From positions 930,001 through 994,000 of the forward strand of contig NW_008805071.1 in assembly GCF_000004825.1 (NCBI RefSeq): DNA of 64,000 nucleotides. The letters are read 5' to 3'. The DNA comes from Heterostelium album PN500 (lineage: Eukaryota > Evosea > Eumycetozoa > Acytosteliales > Acytosteliaceae). The position numbers and the translations under genes were made by a program. This document shows positions 12,235 through 24,295 of this stretch, one piece after another. The notes under the pieces were generated by a model. That model made no database searches. It was not told the DNA's origin and saw only the letters and a list, made by a program, of their open reading frames with translations. Every line of letters starts with the position of its first letter. Position 1 is the stretch's first letter.

Positions 12235-15210
12235 AATAACAACTTCACCTAGTACCATTACAAATGTTGTAAATACAAAGAAATCAAAGAGTGTACGTGA
12301 TTCTACAAACGGTGAAGATGATGATTTCGATGTTGAAGATGAAGACGATGAGGTACAACTAAAGCAGGGTCAATCTTCATCTACATCGACAGCACCCGTA
12401 AAGAAACGTCGCTACATCATAGATAATTCCAATATATTTCACTGGGTTCCATATTGTACCAACTTTTGGCATAGACTTGTAAATCAATATGGATATGAAG
12501 TATTGTAAGTAATATGAGTGCAAAAAATAAAATAAAATTATATGTTGTTAATATATATTTTTTTTTAATTATAGACAACCACCAACTTTATCAGTTTTGG
12601 CAGAGAAAGGATTTTCTTTTTCACAGGTGGATAATTCATGGGTATATTATAGAAGAAATCATTTTCAATTAAGTATAACGATTCATCATATGTTCAAATT
12701 TGATGAGATACGCCCGTTGATCGATGTCAACGGTGTCAATCGTCCTGTCGAGGGATTGTATATTAGTATTCGTGGTGTCAAGAATGGCTCCACCGTCATG
12801 CCAACAGAGGAGGTTGAGGTCGAACTCTACCAAACCAACTCGAAGCGTGAGAAAGCCGAAGAAAAGGCACCACCTCCTCAGCTGGTGAGTAACGCCGACC
12901 AGATCACAATCAGTCGTCTGCACTTCCGTAAGGCAACCTCTAACAATGCGCGCAAACACAAGCTGCCAAACCCACAGCAAGAATTCTTCCGATTGGTTCT
13001 TACTATCTCCGCGCGTTACCAAGGCCGTGACTACTGCATTTCATCGTTCATATCGGATCCACTCATCGTCAGAACTGGACATCCTGCCAATGTACAACAA
13101 CAGCCCACTGGCAACGCTGCTGTTATTTCCAACCCATTCCCAGCATCGCCATCACTCTCGCACGGTTCGTTAACACCCAGCAACGTCGCCAGCGGATCCG
13201 AACCAGAATCACCTCAGACCGCAATGTTTACATTTTCATCGGCATCATCATCCCCCAGACCCATACCAACACCCATCATATCATCGACTTCCAGCAGCAT
13301 CAACAACAATGTTGGAAGTAATCAAGTAGTTCGTTTGACTCCACACTTTGAACAACAACCAACCACACCACAAACTACCACAACATCCACCAATGAAAAT
13401 ACTTCAAATCCGCTCGTTGTCAACAACAATAACAATAATAATAATAATAATAGTCAAATGAATACATTTATGTTGAATCCAAACTTATCTATTAATACTA
13501 GTAATATGTCAACACCTTCACCATTACATCTCTCTCCACTCTCGTCTCCACTGACGCCAAATACCACAAACCAACAGAAATCAAATCAACAGCAACAACA
13601 ACCACAACAAACAACTCAACAACATTTGCAAATGCTTCATCATCACACATTGATACAACAGCTACATCACCATTCTGTTGCAATGGCAAATATGAATGTT
13701 GCCAATTCCAGTTCACCAAGTCAACCCGAAGCATCGCCACCAACCATCATTGTTGATAGACATCACCAACCACAACAGCTATCACACACCAATAATCATA
13801 TTGATATCAAACAAGAGGATATGATTATCCCAAACCCACTTATGAGGTCGACGACTATGATGACACCACAAAATCAACACTTGCAATCACATATCATCAA
13901 CCTCACAAACAACAATTACGAACAACAACAACAACAACAACAGCAACAACAACAACAACAAATCGCACAAGAACATCAATATCAATCACCGATGACCTCA
14001 CCCACAACAATCCAACTTCAACAACAACAACCAACGACAACGACGACAACAACAACGACTACCTCCTCATTCTTGCCCTCACCTCTTCAAAATATAAACA
14101 ACAATAATAACAACGACAATATGATGACAATCCCAGTGACAACAAGTAATAGTGTTGACATGGCACCATCTTCAACTACATCTACCATCGACGAAGTCGG
14201 TTGGAATCAAAACCCTCATGGTGGTCTCTATCACTATGGTAATGTCGGTGTTAACAATGAAAATCCAACAGAATCACTCTCGGTCAATGGTAATATCTCT
14301 GTAACTGGTATCCTCTTTACTCCATCAGACCAACGTGTCAAGACAGATATCCGTCCAGTCAATACCGCCGAGCAGCTTGAGCACATCAACCGTCTGCGTC
14401 TCTATGACTACCGTCTCATCAAGCAATGGACAGACGCCACCGGTGTCACTGAACCAGGCGACCGTGGTGTTCTAGCACAAGAGCTACAACGCGCTGGCAT
14501 TCCAAACGCCGTTAAACAAACCGGAGACCGTACTCTCAACGATGGTACTGTAATCTCTGACTTTTTGATGGTCAACAAAGATGCCATCTTCATGGAGAAT
14601 GTCGGTGCCACCCAGGAACTCTCCAAGAAGGTTGACAGCGTCCAAATCGAATTGGACATACTCGACAGAGACAAGAATCAAGTATTAAGCAAAGTTGATG
14701 AGTTAGAACGTGAAATTGAAAAGAATAAGAGAAGAAGTAAGTTTATATACATCCTTTTATTATTTGAAATGGTACACTAATTTAATTTTATTTACAGAGA
14801 AATATTTTATTATTGGTGCTATTGTTGTTGGAGTTGTCGTGTTGGCATTGGTTGTTACCTCCGTTTTGCTGGGATTTATTAAACCAAGAATATCACCAGA
14901 TGGTGTTCCAATGGGAGGCGGTAATAATGTAGATCCAAACTGTGATCCAAGTACTACAAAGAACTGTGATTCATCAGAAAGTAATTCAACACATACAGCT
15001 ACTACTACTTCAACATCGACTACAACAACAACAACAACAACGTCGACTACAGCTTCACAACTATCAGCGCTAAAATATCTTCCAACCAATGTTCAATTGG
15101 TCACCACTGGCTCAACCAACACGAACGATATCAACAACAATAATCTTCAAACCAACGACTTCCTATCAAATTTCCAAAAACTTTTTATTTCAGCAAAAGA
15201 ACCATCTTAG
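12032..15210 (+). CDS. mrfA: Myelin regulatory factor (MYRF)-like membrane-bound transcription factor
   Basis: Three exons (12032-12504, 12575-14736, 14798-15210) give 1015 residues. Residues ~38-80 are Gln/Pro-rich, followed by an acidic patch and KKRRYI. The Ndt80-like DNA-binding domain spans about 125-345 (FHWVPYCTNFWHRL ... FRLVLTISARYQGRDYCISSF). A long Gln/Asn/Thr-rich linker follows. About 720-800 is the S74-type intramolecular chaperone (TPSDQRVKTDIRPV), with the self-cleavage dyad at Ser742 and Lys747. A coiled coil (~825-878) precedes one membrane segment (~882-904), then a Ser/Thr-rich tail. By family knowledge it trimerises in the ER membrane, cuts itself and releases the N-terminal factor to the nucleus. 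The D. discoideum mrfA gene acts in prestalk gene expression; orthology here is inferred. Confidence 0.94.
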
Positions 15211-15417
15211 CCTGGAGTACAAGTGATCTTTTTATAGTAATATTAACAATACCAACGTTGTAGTAATACAAATCAACTCCCCAATCAAAAAGAAAAAAAA
15301 AAAAAAAAAGAAAAAAAAAAAGGTGCAAAAAAGATTTCTATTGGTTAAATGAATTATCTTTTTTTTTATCCAAGTTAGAAAAGCAAGAAATATTATAATT
15401 ATATTTAAATAAATTAA

Positions 15418-15540
15418 ATTATATTTTGTAAATTAATTTTCAATTCAAATTGTTGTTGATTTTATACTAAATGGAAGAATTTATTTGCAAAGATGAAAGT
15501 GAAGGAGTATTGCTTTTTTCAAAACAAATTCTTTGGTATG
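15418..15540 (+). pseudogene. Partial 5' copy of the HIT-family gene
   Basis: This stretch resembles 16697-16810, the 5' flank and first ~25 codons of the HIT gene. Both have a TTTGTAAATTAATT-type upstream block, ATGGA(A/G)GA, then GCAAAGATGxxxxTGAAGGA and TTTTCAAAACAA. The frame reads MEEFICKDESEGVLLFSKQIL against CIGCKDADEGIVLFQNKML in the intact gene. The similarity stops around 15540 and the HIT catalytic region is absent, so this is a truncated duplicate. Confidence 0.65.
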
Positions 15541-15664
15541 AATACAAGGCAATTAGAGTTTTAATTGCAACTAAACAACTTTCCGAAGAATATTGCAATC
15601 AAATCATATCAAATGGAGATTGCAGCTCGAAACGAAAGCACACTCGCTCCATAGGTAAACGAAG

Positions 15665-15770
15665 TGAACTCAATAGAGTGTATTGCTATTTATGCAGATG
15701 ATATTCTTTTTACGAAGAAAACGATCGATCTCGATTCTTTTGCTTCTTCCTCCACTTCTGCTGTTTAGGC
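15665..15770 (+). pseudogene. Possible reverse-transcriptase fossil
   Basis: A short stretch reads IAIYADDILF, which resembles the catalytic YxDD box of reverse transcriptases. Nothing else of a retroelement is recognised nearby, so the element family cannot be given and a chance match is possible. It looks like a small broken fossil if real. Confidence 0.25.
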
Positions 15771-15985
15771 TATTAATATAAAAAATCAGAAAAGATTTAT
15801 TGGATATCCAAAGGGTGACATTAACTGTTGTGCGCTCGATACTTGTCGAAGCTATTGGATGATAGCTGGTCGAATTTATTTTCTTTTCAACAAATCCAAG
15901 TATCATAACTTTATACATTTAGTTTACGTAGGACAGAGAAATCGAAGCTTTGGTGAATTTTAAATTATTAATTTTTTTTAGTACT

Positions 15986-16141
15986 CAAAACAAAACTGGC
16001 TCTTGCTTGTAACCATAAATCGAATAAAATAAAAAAAACCACTCAGATCACATTAACCCCACTAATTTTTAATTTGCAAAGTGCACTTTTTTTTTAAAAT
16101 TAATGCGCAGGCGAAAGTTGTTGGGAGCCAGTTTTGTTTTG
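15986..16141. mobile_element. MITE, copy 1 (156 bp, perfect 17-bp TIRs)
   Basis: The ends are perfect inverted repeats: CAAAACAAAACTGGCTC at 15986-16002 and its reverse complement at 16125-16141. The interior is non-coding. A second copy with the same TIRs lies at 40488-40635. Length and structure fit a miniature inverted-repeat transposable element moved in trans by an unseen DNA transposase. No clear target-site duplication is visible at the flanks (AGTACT / TGAAAA). Confidence 0.88.
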
Positions 16142-16269
16142 TGAAAAGAACTTTATCCTAATATTAAAAATGGAATCAATTTTTCAAAAGGTTATCATGG
16201 AAAATGAAGGAAACATTTATGTGATCAAGAAGTATCAGGTGATTTCTTTCAATCTGTACAACCGTCTGA

Positions 16270-16619
<350 letters not shown>

Positions 16620-16733
16620 AAAATAAAATTGATATATTAATTAACTCAGAATTGGCACCAAAATTGCTAAAAATCATTTTTTTTATTCAAACCATAGTTT
16701 ATATTTGTAAATTAATTGTTAATTTAAGACTCA

Positions 16734-17273
16734 ATGGAGGACATTATCGCAAATTGCATTGGTTGTAAAGATGCAGATGAAGGAATAGTGCTTTTTCAAA
16801 ACAAGATGTTAAGAGTTGTAATTTTAGAGCATCAATACTGGCTTGGCCGTTGTATCGTGTCACCGTTAAAGCATGTCTCTCCCTTTGATCTATATGAACA
16901 AGCTCAACAACCGGATTCATTGTTTTTAGAGATTGGTAAAGCCATAGCCATGATGACACGTGTCTTTAGATCGCTCTATGGCATGTCATATCCAAACATC
17001 TTTCAACTAGGTAATCTGACACAAGACAACACTGGTAAGCCCACAGCTGATATGAAATATCATCATGTGCACTATCATATTTTGCCAAGATACGAACACC
17101 CTGTAACTACTCATGGTCAGACATTCACAGATAAACAATGGGGTCAACCTTTGAACATCGACCAAAGTTCAGGTTTATTAAATGGACCAGATCTATCATC
17201 GGAAACCTTCAAATCTATTGTTGAGGATATTAAACAAGCAATTGCAAAAGATCAACAATGGCAAGGGATGTAA
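16734..17273 (+). CDS. HIT-family (histidine triad) hydrolase/transferase-like protein
   Basis: Single exon, 179 residues. The triad motif is present as H111-V-H113-Y-H115-I-L in KYHHVHYHILPRYE; the middle His of the triad would form the nucleotidyl intermediate. CIGCKDADEGIVLF near the N-terminus and GRCIVSPLKHVSPFDL (~38-53) match the strand and helix layout of small HIT proteins, as in Ap4A-hydrolase-like enzymes. Exact substrate is unknown; nucleotide phosphoramidate or dinucleoside polyphosphate hydrolysis is inferred from the fold. It converges with purN: the two stops are about 50 bp apart. A truncated copy of its 5' end lies about 1.3 kb upstream. Confidence 0.9.
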   Translation: MEDIIANCIGCKDADEGIVLFQNKMLRVVILEHQYWLGRCIVSPLKHVSPFDLYEQAQQPDSLFLEIGKAIAMMTRVFRSLYGMSYPNIFQLGNLTQDNTGKPTADMKYHHVHYHILPRYEHPVTTHGQTFTDKQWGQPLNIDQSSGLLNGPDLSSETFKSIVEDIKQAIAKDQQWQGM

Positions 17274-17320
17274 TATAATTTTATAAATAAACTATTATTA
17301 TTGTTATTGTTATTGTTATT

Positions 17321-17965
17321 TTATAAATGTGATTGTGATAGTTTCTTAATAGCTGAAACCAATGTAATATGTTCGGTTTTATGCATACGATCTTCCAAGA
17401 TATCCAATGTGTCTTCGGCATTGATTGGTACTTCTGCGGTCATGATAACTTCACCGGCGTCAATCTCTTCAATTACTTTATGAACCATCAATCCAGTGTG
17501 TTTGATTTGACCATTTTGGTAGGCTTCGAATGCACGTTGAATAGCGTGGGCACCTGCAAACTGACCTGGTAAAGCAGGGTGAAGATTAATGACATCTACA
17601 TGTGGCTGGTTGTTTTCGAATTCATTTAAGAATGATGGTGTCAGAATCAACATGAATCCCGCTAGTACGATAAGTTTCGGTTGGTATGTGCGAATCAACT
17701 TTGCCAACTCTGTACCGTAGGTCGATCGGTCACGACCTTCACCACCCTTTAGATAACTCTGAAGTGGGAATACCTTTGTTTCGATCGATGCTTTCTCTGC
17801 ACGCTTCAAACCGAATGCATCCGATTTGTTACTGATAACTGCACTGATCTTTACATTTGGCAGATTACCATTCTCGATTGCATCTATAATAGCTTGTAAA
17901 TTGGTTCCGTTTCCAGAGATTAAAACAACTAAATTGAACTCTTTATTAATTTCTGATGATGACAT
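17321..17965 (-). CDS. purN: Phosphoribosylglycinamide formyltransferase (GART, PurN type)
   Basis: Single exon, 214 residues, minus strand. The enzyme moves a formyl group from 10-formyl-THF to GAR in de novo purine synthesis. The phosphate loop SGNGTNLQ (17-24) and the catalytic Asn127 and His129 in VINLHPALPG and Asp169 in IEEIDAGEVI are all in place. Length matches stand-alone bacterial-type PurN, unlike the animal trifunctional GARS-AIRS-GART protein. It overlaps no neighbour and converges with the HIT-family gene. Confidence 0.97.
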   Translation of the reverse strand: MSSSEINKEFNLVVLISGNGTNLQAIIDAIENGNLPNVKISAVISNKSDAFGLKRAEKASIETKVFPLQSYLKGGEGRDRSTYGTELAKLIRTYQPKLIVLAGFMLILTPSFLNEFENNQPHVDVINLHPALPGQFAGAHAIQRAFEAYQNGQIKHTGLMVHKVIEEIDAGEVIMTAEVPINAEDTLDILEDRMHKTEHITLVSAIKKLSQSHL

Positions 17966-18545
17966 TATTATCTTTTATATATATATATTTATATCTATGT
18001 ACAACTAAACTTTTTATTAAAACTAAAAAAAACTAAAAAAAACTAAAAAACTAAACTAGTAATCATTGGGAATTGGTAGATTTAAATAAAAAAAGCCCCA
18101 TAAAAAATTTAAAACAATAGTCTATTTCGGGATCGGAGTTGAATGATTATTAAAAAAATACTATTCGTTTTCTTTTATATCTTTAAATGAATTATCGACT
18201 AAACTCACAATAGATGATAATTAATAAACTTTTTTTTTTTTGTTCCAATTTTGAGATACAAAATTAAAAGACTATTAACTTTTTGAAATTAATAGCCCAC
18301 TGTACAATGTACTTTCGATTCATCTATACTGTGGCACCAATGATTAGCTAACAGTCATATCCTCATTTGATCGTAACAATTCTTTATTGTTTATTTTTAA
18401 AAAAAAAAAGAAATAAAACTTTTGATTAAATTTGTATATTCCCTAGGGAATATTTTAAATCTAATGAATGCTCTTATATAAGTGAACATATATAATATAA
18501 TGTTTAAAATTTATTTATATTTACAAGGTTGTATGTATTTAATCT
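17966..18545. other. Intergenic region between purN and the J-protein gene
   Basis: A+T-rich, with a tandem ACTAAAAAAA-like stretch at about 18023-18055. It should hold the purN promoter (left part) and the 3' end signals of the J-protein gene (right end). No other feature is seen. Confidence 0.4.
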
Positions 18546-20086
18546 TTATATTTGATAGTATTCAAAACTATTAAAAATAAATTCCTCTAAAAAGATTTCG
18601 ATGTTTTTTGTTAGAGATAGTAGTGGAATCTGCTGTTTAGGATCACCTGTTCCTTTTTCAATGCTCAAAACAAATTGTTTTAAATCCTCCAATGTTTTCA
18701 TGAGTGTTTCTTTGACTTTTTTGAATTTACTCTTTGTATCCTCTTCCAAAGTTGGATATATCTTTTCTGTTTGATTATCACTTGTATTATCATTGTTATT
18801 ATTATTGTTATTTGTTGCCTTATTTATTATCTTTTCAATTTCTTCATAATACTATAAATTTATCACGAGTAAGTAAAAATAACTCTTTTTCTTTAAAAAA
18901 AAAAACATCCAAATTATACATACTATTTTAGTTTCAATCATTTTCTTTAATATTAAATCTGAATCATTTGAGGGATACATCTGATTAAAGTGTTTCTCGA
19001 TTACACCAAACATTTCAACAATGTTTGTAATGACCTTTTCAAAGATTTCGGTATGACAGTTGTTGTTGTTTGACTTTTCGCTCGACAAGAATGTCCAATT
19101 TCTCTCGATCTCGTCGACCTTTTCATACTCGGCTTTCGCTTTTGATATGAATTCAAACTCTGATTCATCCAACACCAACACCGACTTGTTGTTGTTGTTG
19201 TCAGAGCCATCTTGCTTGTCACCCATAATATATTTATATGGTGCTTCTAAAAGTTTCTTTCCAACATTATAACTTACACCCGCAGCATAGAATGGTAATG
19301 CCTAATATATTGTTGTAAATAGTTAGTTTGATTATTATTATTATTCATTTACTCATTGTTATAAAGTTAACAACTTACAATCATACCACTGAAACCACCT
19401 AATGCAAATGCAAATGATTTCTGATCTGGATTGGCAATGGCAGGACCAATAAAGATTGGAAGTGATGGGAAGAAAGTGGTTGTCATTGGCACAGAGAATA
19501 TGAAGCTGATAGTGACAGCAATCAAACAATAGAGAGTGCCGATAGTTGCACCAATAAAGAAGTGCGACAACAAGAATTTGCTTTCGTCTTCGCTAAGACT
19601 AGCCATCGATGGCATCTTGACACCGTTCTTCTTGAAGTAATCGTAGGTTCTCTTCTTTTGGGGATCTGACATTATCTCATAGACTGCATTCAACTCTTGA
19701 AACTTGATGATTATCAATATAAATATAAAATCAATATTTTAATTGTACAAGCTGCCGCCGCTCAAGCATGATTGTAATAATATTATTTTTCTTTTTCTTA
19801 CCTTTTCTCGTGAACCTGTTGGTTTGTCAGGATGATAGATCTTTGCAAGTCTTTTGTATGACTTTTTAATTTGTTCTTCTGTGGCATCGTTTGGTACACC
19901 AAGATACTCGTATAAATCAAATAACCTATTCTCACTGATCATCGATCCATTATTATTCGTATTACTATTATTATTATTGTTATTATTATTATTATTACTG
20001 TTTGTATTGCTACTATTATTGCTTGAGTAAGAAGATGAAGATGATGAGGAAGACGAAGATGATGTTGAAGAATATGAAGAATCCAT
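18546..20086 (-). CDS. J-domain (DnaJ-like) membrane-associated protein
   Basis: Minus strand, four exons (20086-19802, 19702-19379, 19301-18924, 18851-18546), 430 residues, all junctions in phase 0. Residues 1-48 are Ser then Asn runs. The J domain follows ([21 protein letters not shown] ... IYHPDKPTG), with the HPD motif at 85-87 that stimulates Hsp70 ATPase. Helix IV ([21 protein letters not shown]) begins exactly at exon 2. One or two hydrophobic segments (about 137-195, including [19 protein letters not shown]) suggest membrane anchoring. The remaining part is helical and charged. It belongs to a type III J-protein class with an unknown C-terminal region; the membrane involved is not known. 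Confidence 0.88.
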
Positions 20087-20829
20087 TATACTATATTTAT
20101 ATTTTAAAGTTTAATAATAATAAAAAAAAAAGGTGAATATGATAAAAAAAAAGTAATATACAGGGAGTAGTGTATTAATATAATATATATATAAAAAAAA
20201 AACTATTTACAAAATATCATCAAATAAAATATATAATATTATTTGATGATCGTTTTTTAATAATGATTTATATAAAAATGTAATTTTATCTTTTTACTAT
20301 TATATTTATTAAAAAGAAGAAAAAAGAAGAACAATAACAATGAAATTTAATAAATAATCTGTTTATGTTTATTAAAAGTACAAAGAAAAAGATAAATAAA
20401 TAAAAAAAATATACCCCACATTTTCAAGTTTTTTTGATATTGTTTTTTTTGTTTTTGTATTAAGTTTTCCAACTCAAAAATTTAAATAAATATTAAAAAT
20501 CCAATAAAATTTTAATATGGATGGAACTTATTGTTATCACGATGATTTATTTTGTTTTACATCTATTTTTCATGCTTTTAATAATATTAATATTTTTTTC
20601 TTAAATTTTCATAAGTCGCAGGTATGAGCTGGTTTGTTAAACAAAAAGAATTAGATATAAATCTACATAATTGTTTCTGTTTAAGCTCAAAACTATATCA
20701 ATAACATGATTTGCGTGCTATTTGATCGTGAACCTTTATTAACTCAAAATTTAAAAATAAATAAATAAATACCTTGATGAGTAATTAGATATTTGATTTA
20801 TTTATTCATCATCAATTATACATTATAAT
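20087..20829. other. Intergenic region with a perfect 12-bp hairpin
   Basis: Mostly A+T-rich with no gene. It holds an exact inverted repeat ATCATCAAATAA (20216-20227) and its complement (20239-20250), separated by 11 bases, able to form a stem-loop. The left part is the J-protein promoter and the right end follows the 3' end of the ubinuclein-like gene. Confidence 0.5.
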
Positions 20830-23685
20830 CTAATCTAAGTTAAATAGTGTTGGTGGCTCGGTTGGTTTACTTGTGTTTAATTGTTTATGATTATCGTTAT
20901 TTATGTTATTATTGTTGTTGTTGCTGCTGCTGTGATGATTGATAGATTGTTGTTGTGACGAGGATGGTGATGAAATCATTGGTAAACTCTCTTTTGAAGA
21001 AGAGATGGACGATCTTTTACTTTTCTTTTTGGTAGCCTCTGAGAAATAAAATGTCCACCAGTTTATCATCGTCTTGATCATCGATATCAAGGAAATCTCT
21101 CATTTTATCACGAGAATCTCTACGTTCCTTCTTCTCCTTTACCTTCTCTTTATCACGATGTCTATCTTTTTCTTTATCTCTTTCTTTTTCTTTACTTTTA
21201 CTACTACTACCACTGCTACTACTATTTTCTTTATCTTTATGTCTATGTTTATCATCAGGTGTAGATCTTCTCTTTTCTCTTTCTCTTTCTCTATCTCTAT
21301 CTTTTGCAGAAGAGGAAGAAGAAGAAGAAGAAGATTTTGATGTTCTTGATTCTCCACCTTCTTTACTATCTCTACTTTTACTACTACTACTCTTTTCCTT
21401 TTCTCTTTCTCTCTCCTTTTCCTTTTCTTTCTCTCTTCTTCTCTTTCTTTCTCTTTCTTTTTCTTTCTCTCTTTCTCTCTCCTTTTCCTTTTCCTTTTCT
21501 CTTTCTTTCTCCTTTTCTCTTTCTTCTTTATGTTTCTTATCGTCCTGTTTTTTCTCTGTTGATTTGGGTGTTGAATTTTGTGTTGACTTGGTTGGTGTAG
21601 ATGATTCCACTTTCAATGGTGTACCACTGCTGCTGTTGTTGTTGTTGGTATTCGTAGCGGCAGCACTTGCCAATTTCTTCAATTCCTTCTTTCTCTCTGT
21701 TGAATAAGCATTTGCCAATGCCTTGGTGGTGATCCAACCGTCTGGAAACAATCCAACGATTCTCTTGTACAACTGACCTCTCTGTGTCTTCTCAACGATA
21801 GCATCACTCGATTTACCTTCTTTCTCTGCCTTTAGTTCCGCATTCTTATTCTTCAACTCTACAATCTCCTTATTGGTTGAAACAATTTGATATAATAAAT
21901 CTCTACAAACTCTACTAAACATATATTCTCCCTAATTAATTATTATTATTTTAAATATTTATAAATTCAATTTGAATTAGTTGATATAATTAATTATATA
22001 TTGTATTACTATTACTATTATTATTATTATTATTATTATTATTACTTACATCATTATTATTATGTTTTTCACTCATTTCTTTTTCAACATTTTTCTTGAA
22101 AGATATGATTAGCTCGTTGATCTTCTCCACCAATTTTTCAGCCAATCTCTCATTCTTTATCACAGTCTTCTCACCGATCTCTTCCCATGCCTTCTTTAGA
22201 TGCGCTCTAATAGTCTGTTCTTTCAATGGCCAGAATGAAGCGATACGTGTAATGATATGTCCAGACAAGAATCCCTGTGAATTTGACTTTGTAACTTCAA
22301 TATATATATTCGAAAGTAAAGGTCTAATCTTTCTTGGTAGATTCTTCAAGTCATCAGGAACTAAATTAATAATCATATGATCAAACAATTAGTAATTATT
22401 AAAAAATCAGTAAATATATATTCAACTTACAATTCTTTATCTCATCCTGTAAATTTAATAATAAACTATTGATAACAGATTCATCATTATTGTTATTGTT
22501 GTTGGTTTTAACTTTCTTTTTCGGTACGGTAGGTCTGATGTTACCACCATTATTAGCTCCACTACTTGTGTTTGTCTCTACTTTTCTCTTTTTAGACTGT
22601 TCATTTACTTGTGTGTATTTCTCGTTGCTATGATTACCGTTGCTATTGCTGCTATGCCCTCTAAAGTCATCGTCATACTGTTCATCGTCACTGTTTCTCT
22701 CTCTTTGTTCAACATTTCCAACGTGTACAAAGAATCCACCATAGTGATTCTCAACATCGGATTCGATGTTGTTCATCTCAGAGTTGTCAATGAATGAGTC
22801 GTCGCTGTCGTATCGATCGGAATCGTCATCAGAGTCGCCAACACGTTGATTGTGAATCTGCTCGATCTTGTTGATGACGTCAGTCAGTCTGTTCTTGTGA
22901 GGTGTTGTAATCGGCAGGATGTCCTCCTCGAGCTCGGCTGACGACTTTAAACGTGATGCTTCATCTTTCTTGTAAAAAGAGTCACTGATCTTTAGCTTGT
23001 CTTGTGCACGTTGATATACAGCTGCTTCCTTCTTTAGCAATGACCGATAGTCAATCTCCCTATTACATTCTGCCAAATCCACTTCGATTCTAAAAGTCTT
23101 TGGTGTCGGTGAACTTGCAATTGAACTTGAAAATAATTTACTAGATGTCGGTGTTGCTGAGCTATTAGTCGATGTACTTGTAGTTGATGTTGTTGTCGTA
23201 GTAGTAGTGGTTGAAGTTGTTGGTGTAGGTGTAAGAGAAGATGAAGAAGAAGAAGAAGAAGTAGTTGAATTTGTATTATTACCATTACTATTGTTATTGT
23301 TACTGTTGTTATTATTATTATTATTATTAGGTGTCGATATACTATTATTATTATTATTATTAATACTATTGTTTTGATTTGTTGCTGTCGTTGTAGTAGT
23401 AACCATATCCATCATCTCCTTATCTTTATCTTTGTTATCTCTTTCAGACATTGCTTTCTTTAGTGAAGAAGTAAGATCAAGACCAGCTGATAACATAGCG
23501 GATGCAGCAGAACTGTTTGATATTGAATTTACATTTGAAAATGGTGTCATTGGAGGTGACTGTAAATACGTACTACTATTATTATTATTGCTGCTAGGTG
23601 TCATAAATCCATTTGAAACTTCAACATTATTATTATTATTATTATTACTACTAGCACTATTTGTTGAAGATATCATATTTTCCAT
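20830..23685 (-). CDS. Ubinuclein/HPC2-like subunit of the HIRA histone chaperone complex
   Basis: Minus strand, exons 23685-22431, 22360-22050 and 21931 onward. Residues ~1-200 are Asn/Ser/Thr runs. RIEVDLAECNREIDYRSLL resembles the N-homology (HIRA-binding) region. The Hpc2-related domain follows at about 280-325 (SDRYDSDDSFIDNSE ... YGGFFVHVGNVE), the histone H3.3/H4-contacting signature of ubinuclein. Exon 2 (LPRKIRPLLSNIYIE ... HIITRIASFWPL) and the start of exon 3 fit the ubinuclein middle domain; then comes a long Lys/Glu/Arg-rich tract. The 3' end is uncertain. The exon-3 frame stops near 21017, but an overlapping frame offset by one continues (EATKKKSKRSS) to a stop at 20830. Either a short unrecognised intron (for example donor near 21142 or 21123, acceptor near 21037-21039) or a one-base indel joins them. 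Confidence 0.85.
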
Positions 23686-24295
23686 TTATTTATGGATCCA
23701 GATAATCTATATATTTATAACTATCTATTTATATCTATAAACTTTCAAATCAATCTATATCTATATCTGTTTATATCTCGTTTTAAATTAAAAAATAAAT
23801 AAATAAAGTTGTCTATTAAAATTAATTATATAAGTTACAAAAAAAAAACAAAATTAAAATTAATAATGAATGAATATTCTTTAATTAACATTTTAAAATA
23901 ATGTTAATGTGATTAAATTTGTAACGTTGAAGCTACCAATCTCCAATTTTTTTTTTTGTTTTTTAAAAAAAATTAATTTCAAAGTCGAACTAACAAACCC
24001 ACTGATTTTTTTTTGTATGAAGTGAAAAGGACAACAAAAAAAAACAAAAACAAAAACAAAAAACTAAATAAATAATTTATAAATTAATATAATTAAAACT
24101 ATTGATTTGATTGAATTTTAAATTAGATCATTTCAATTTATATATATATATAGATAGATATTTATTAAAAAGTTTAGTTTTAGTTTTAGTTTGGTCAAGA
24201 TTCGATTAGATTAGATAACGATAAAAAGCAATATTCACAGAGCGATCGATAAAGTTTGCATTGTATACGATAATAGAATATATATAATTTAGAAA
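23686..24295. other. Divergent promoter region between the ubinuclein-like gene and cct6
   Basis: About 610 bp serve both divergent genes. A TATATATATATA stretch lies at about 24140-24151 and several oligo-A/T runs are present. No gene is seen. Confidence 0.45.

Noticed and set aside
15986-16141. Clear target-site duplication of MITE copy 1
   Set aside because: Flanks on the two sides do not match; the element call rests on the TIRs and the second copy.
20216-20250. 12-bp hairpin as a transcription terminator
   Set aside because: Intrinsic hairpin terminators are not used by RNA polymerase II; the inverted repeat is noted only as a structure.
21074-21600. Opposite-strand open frames over the Lys/Glu/Arg-rich part of the ubinuclein-like gene
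   Set aside because: Phe/Ser/Leu shadows of the purine-rich coding strand.
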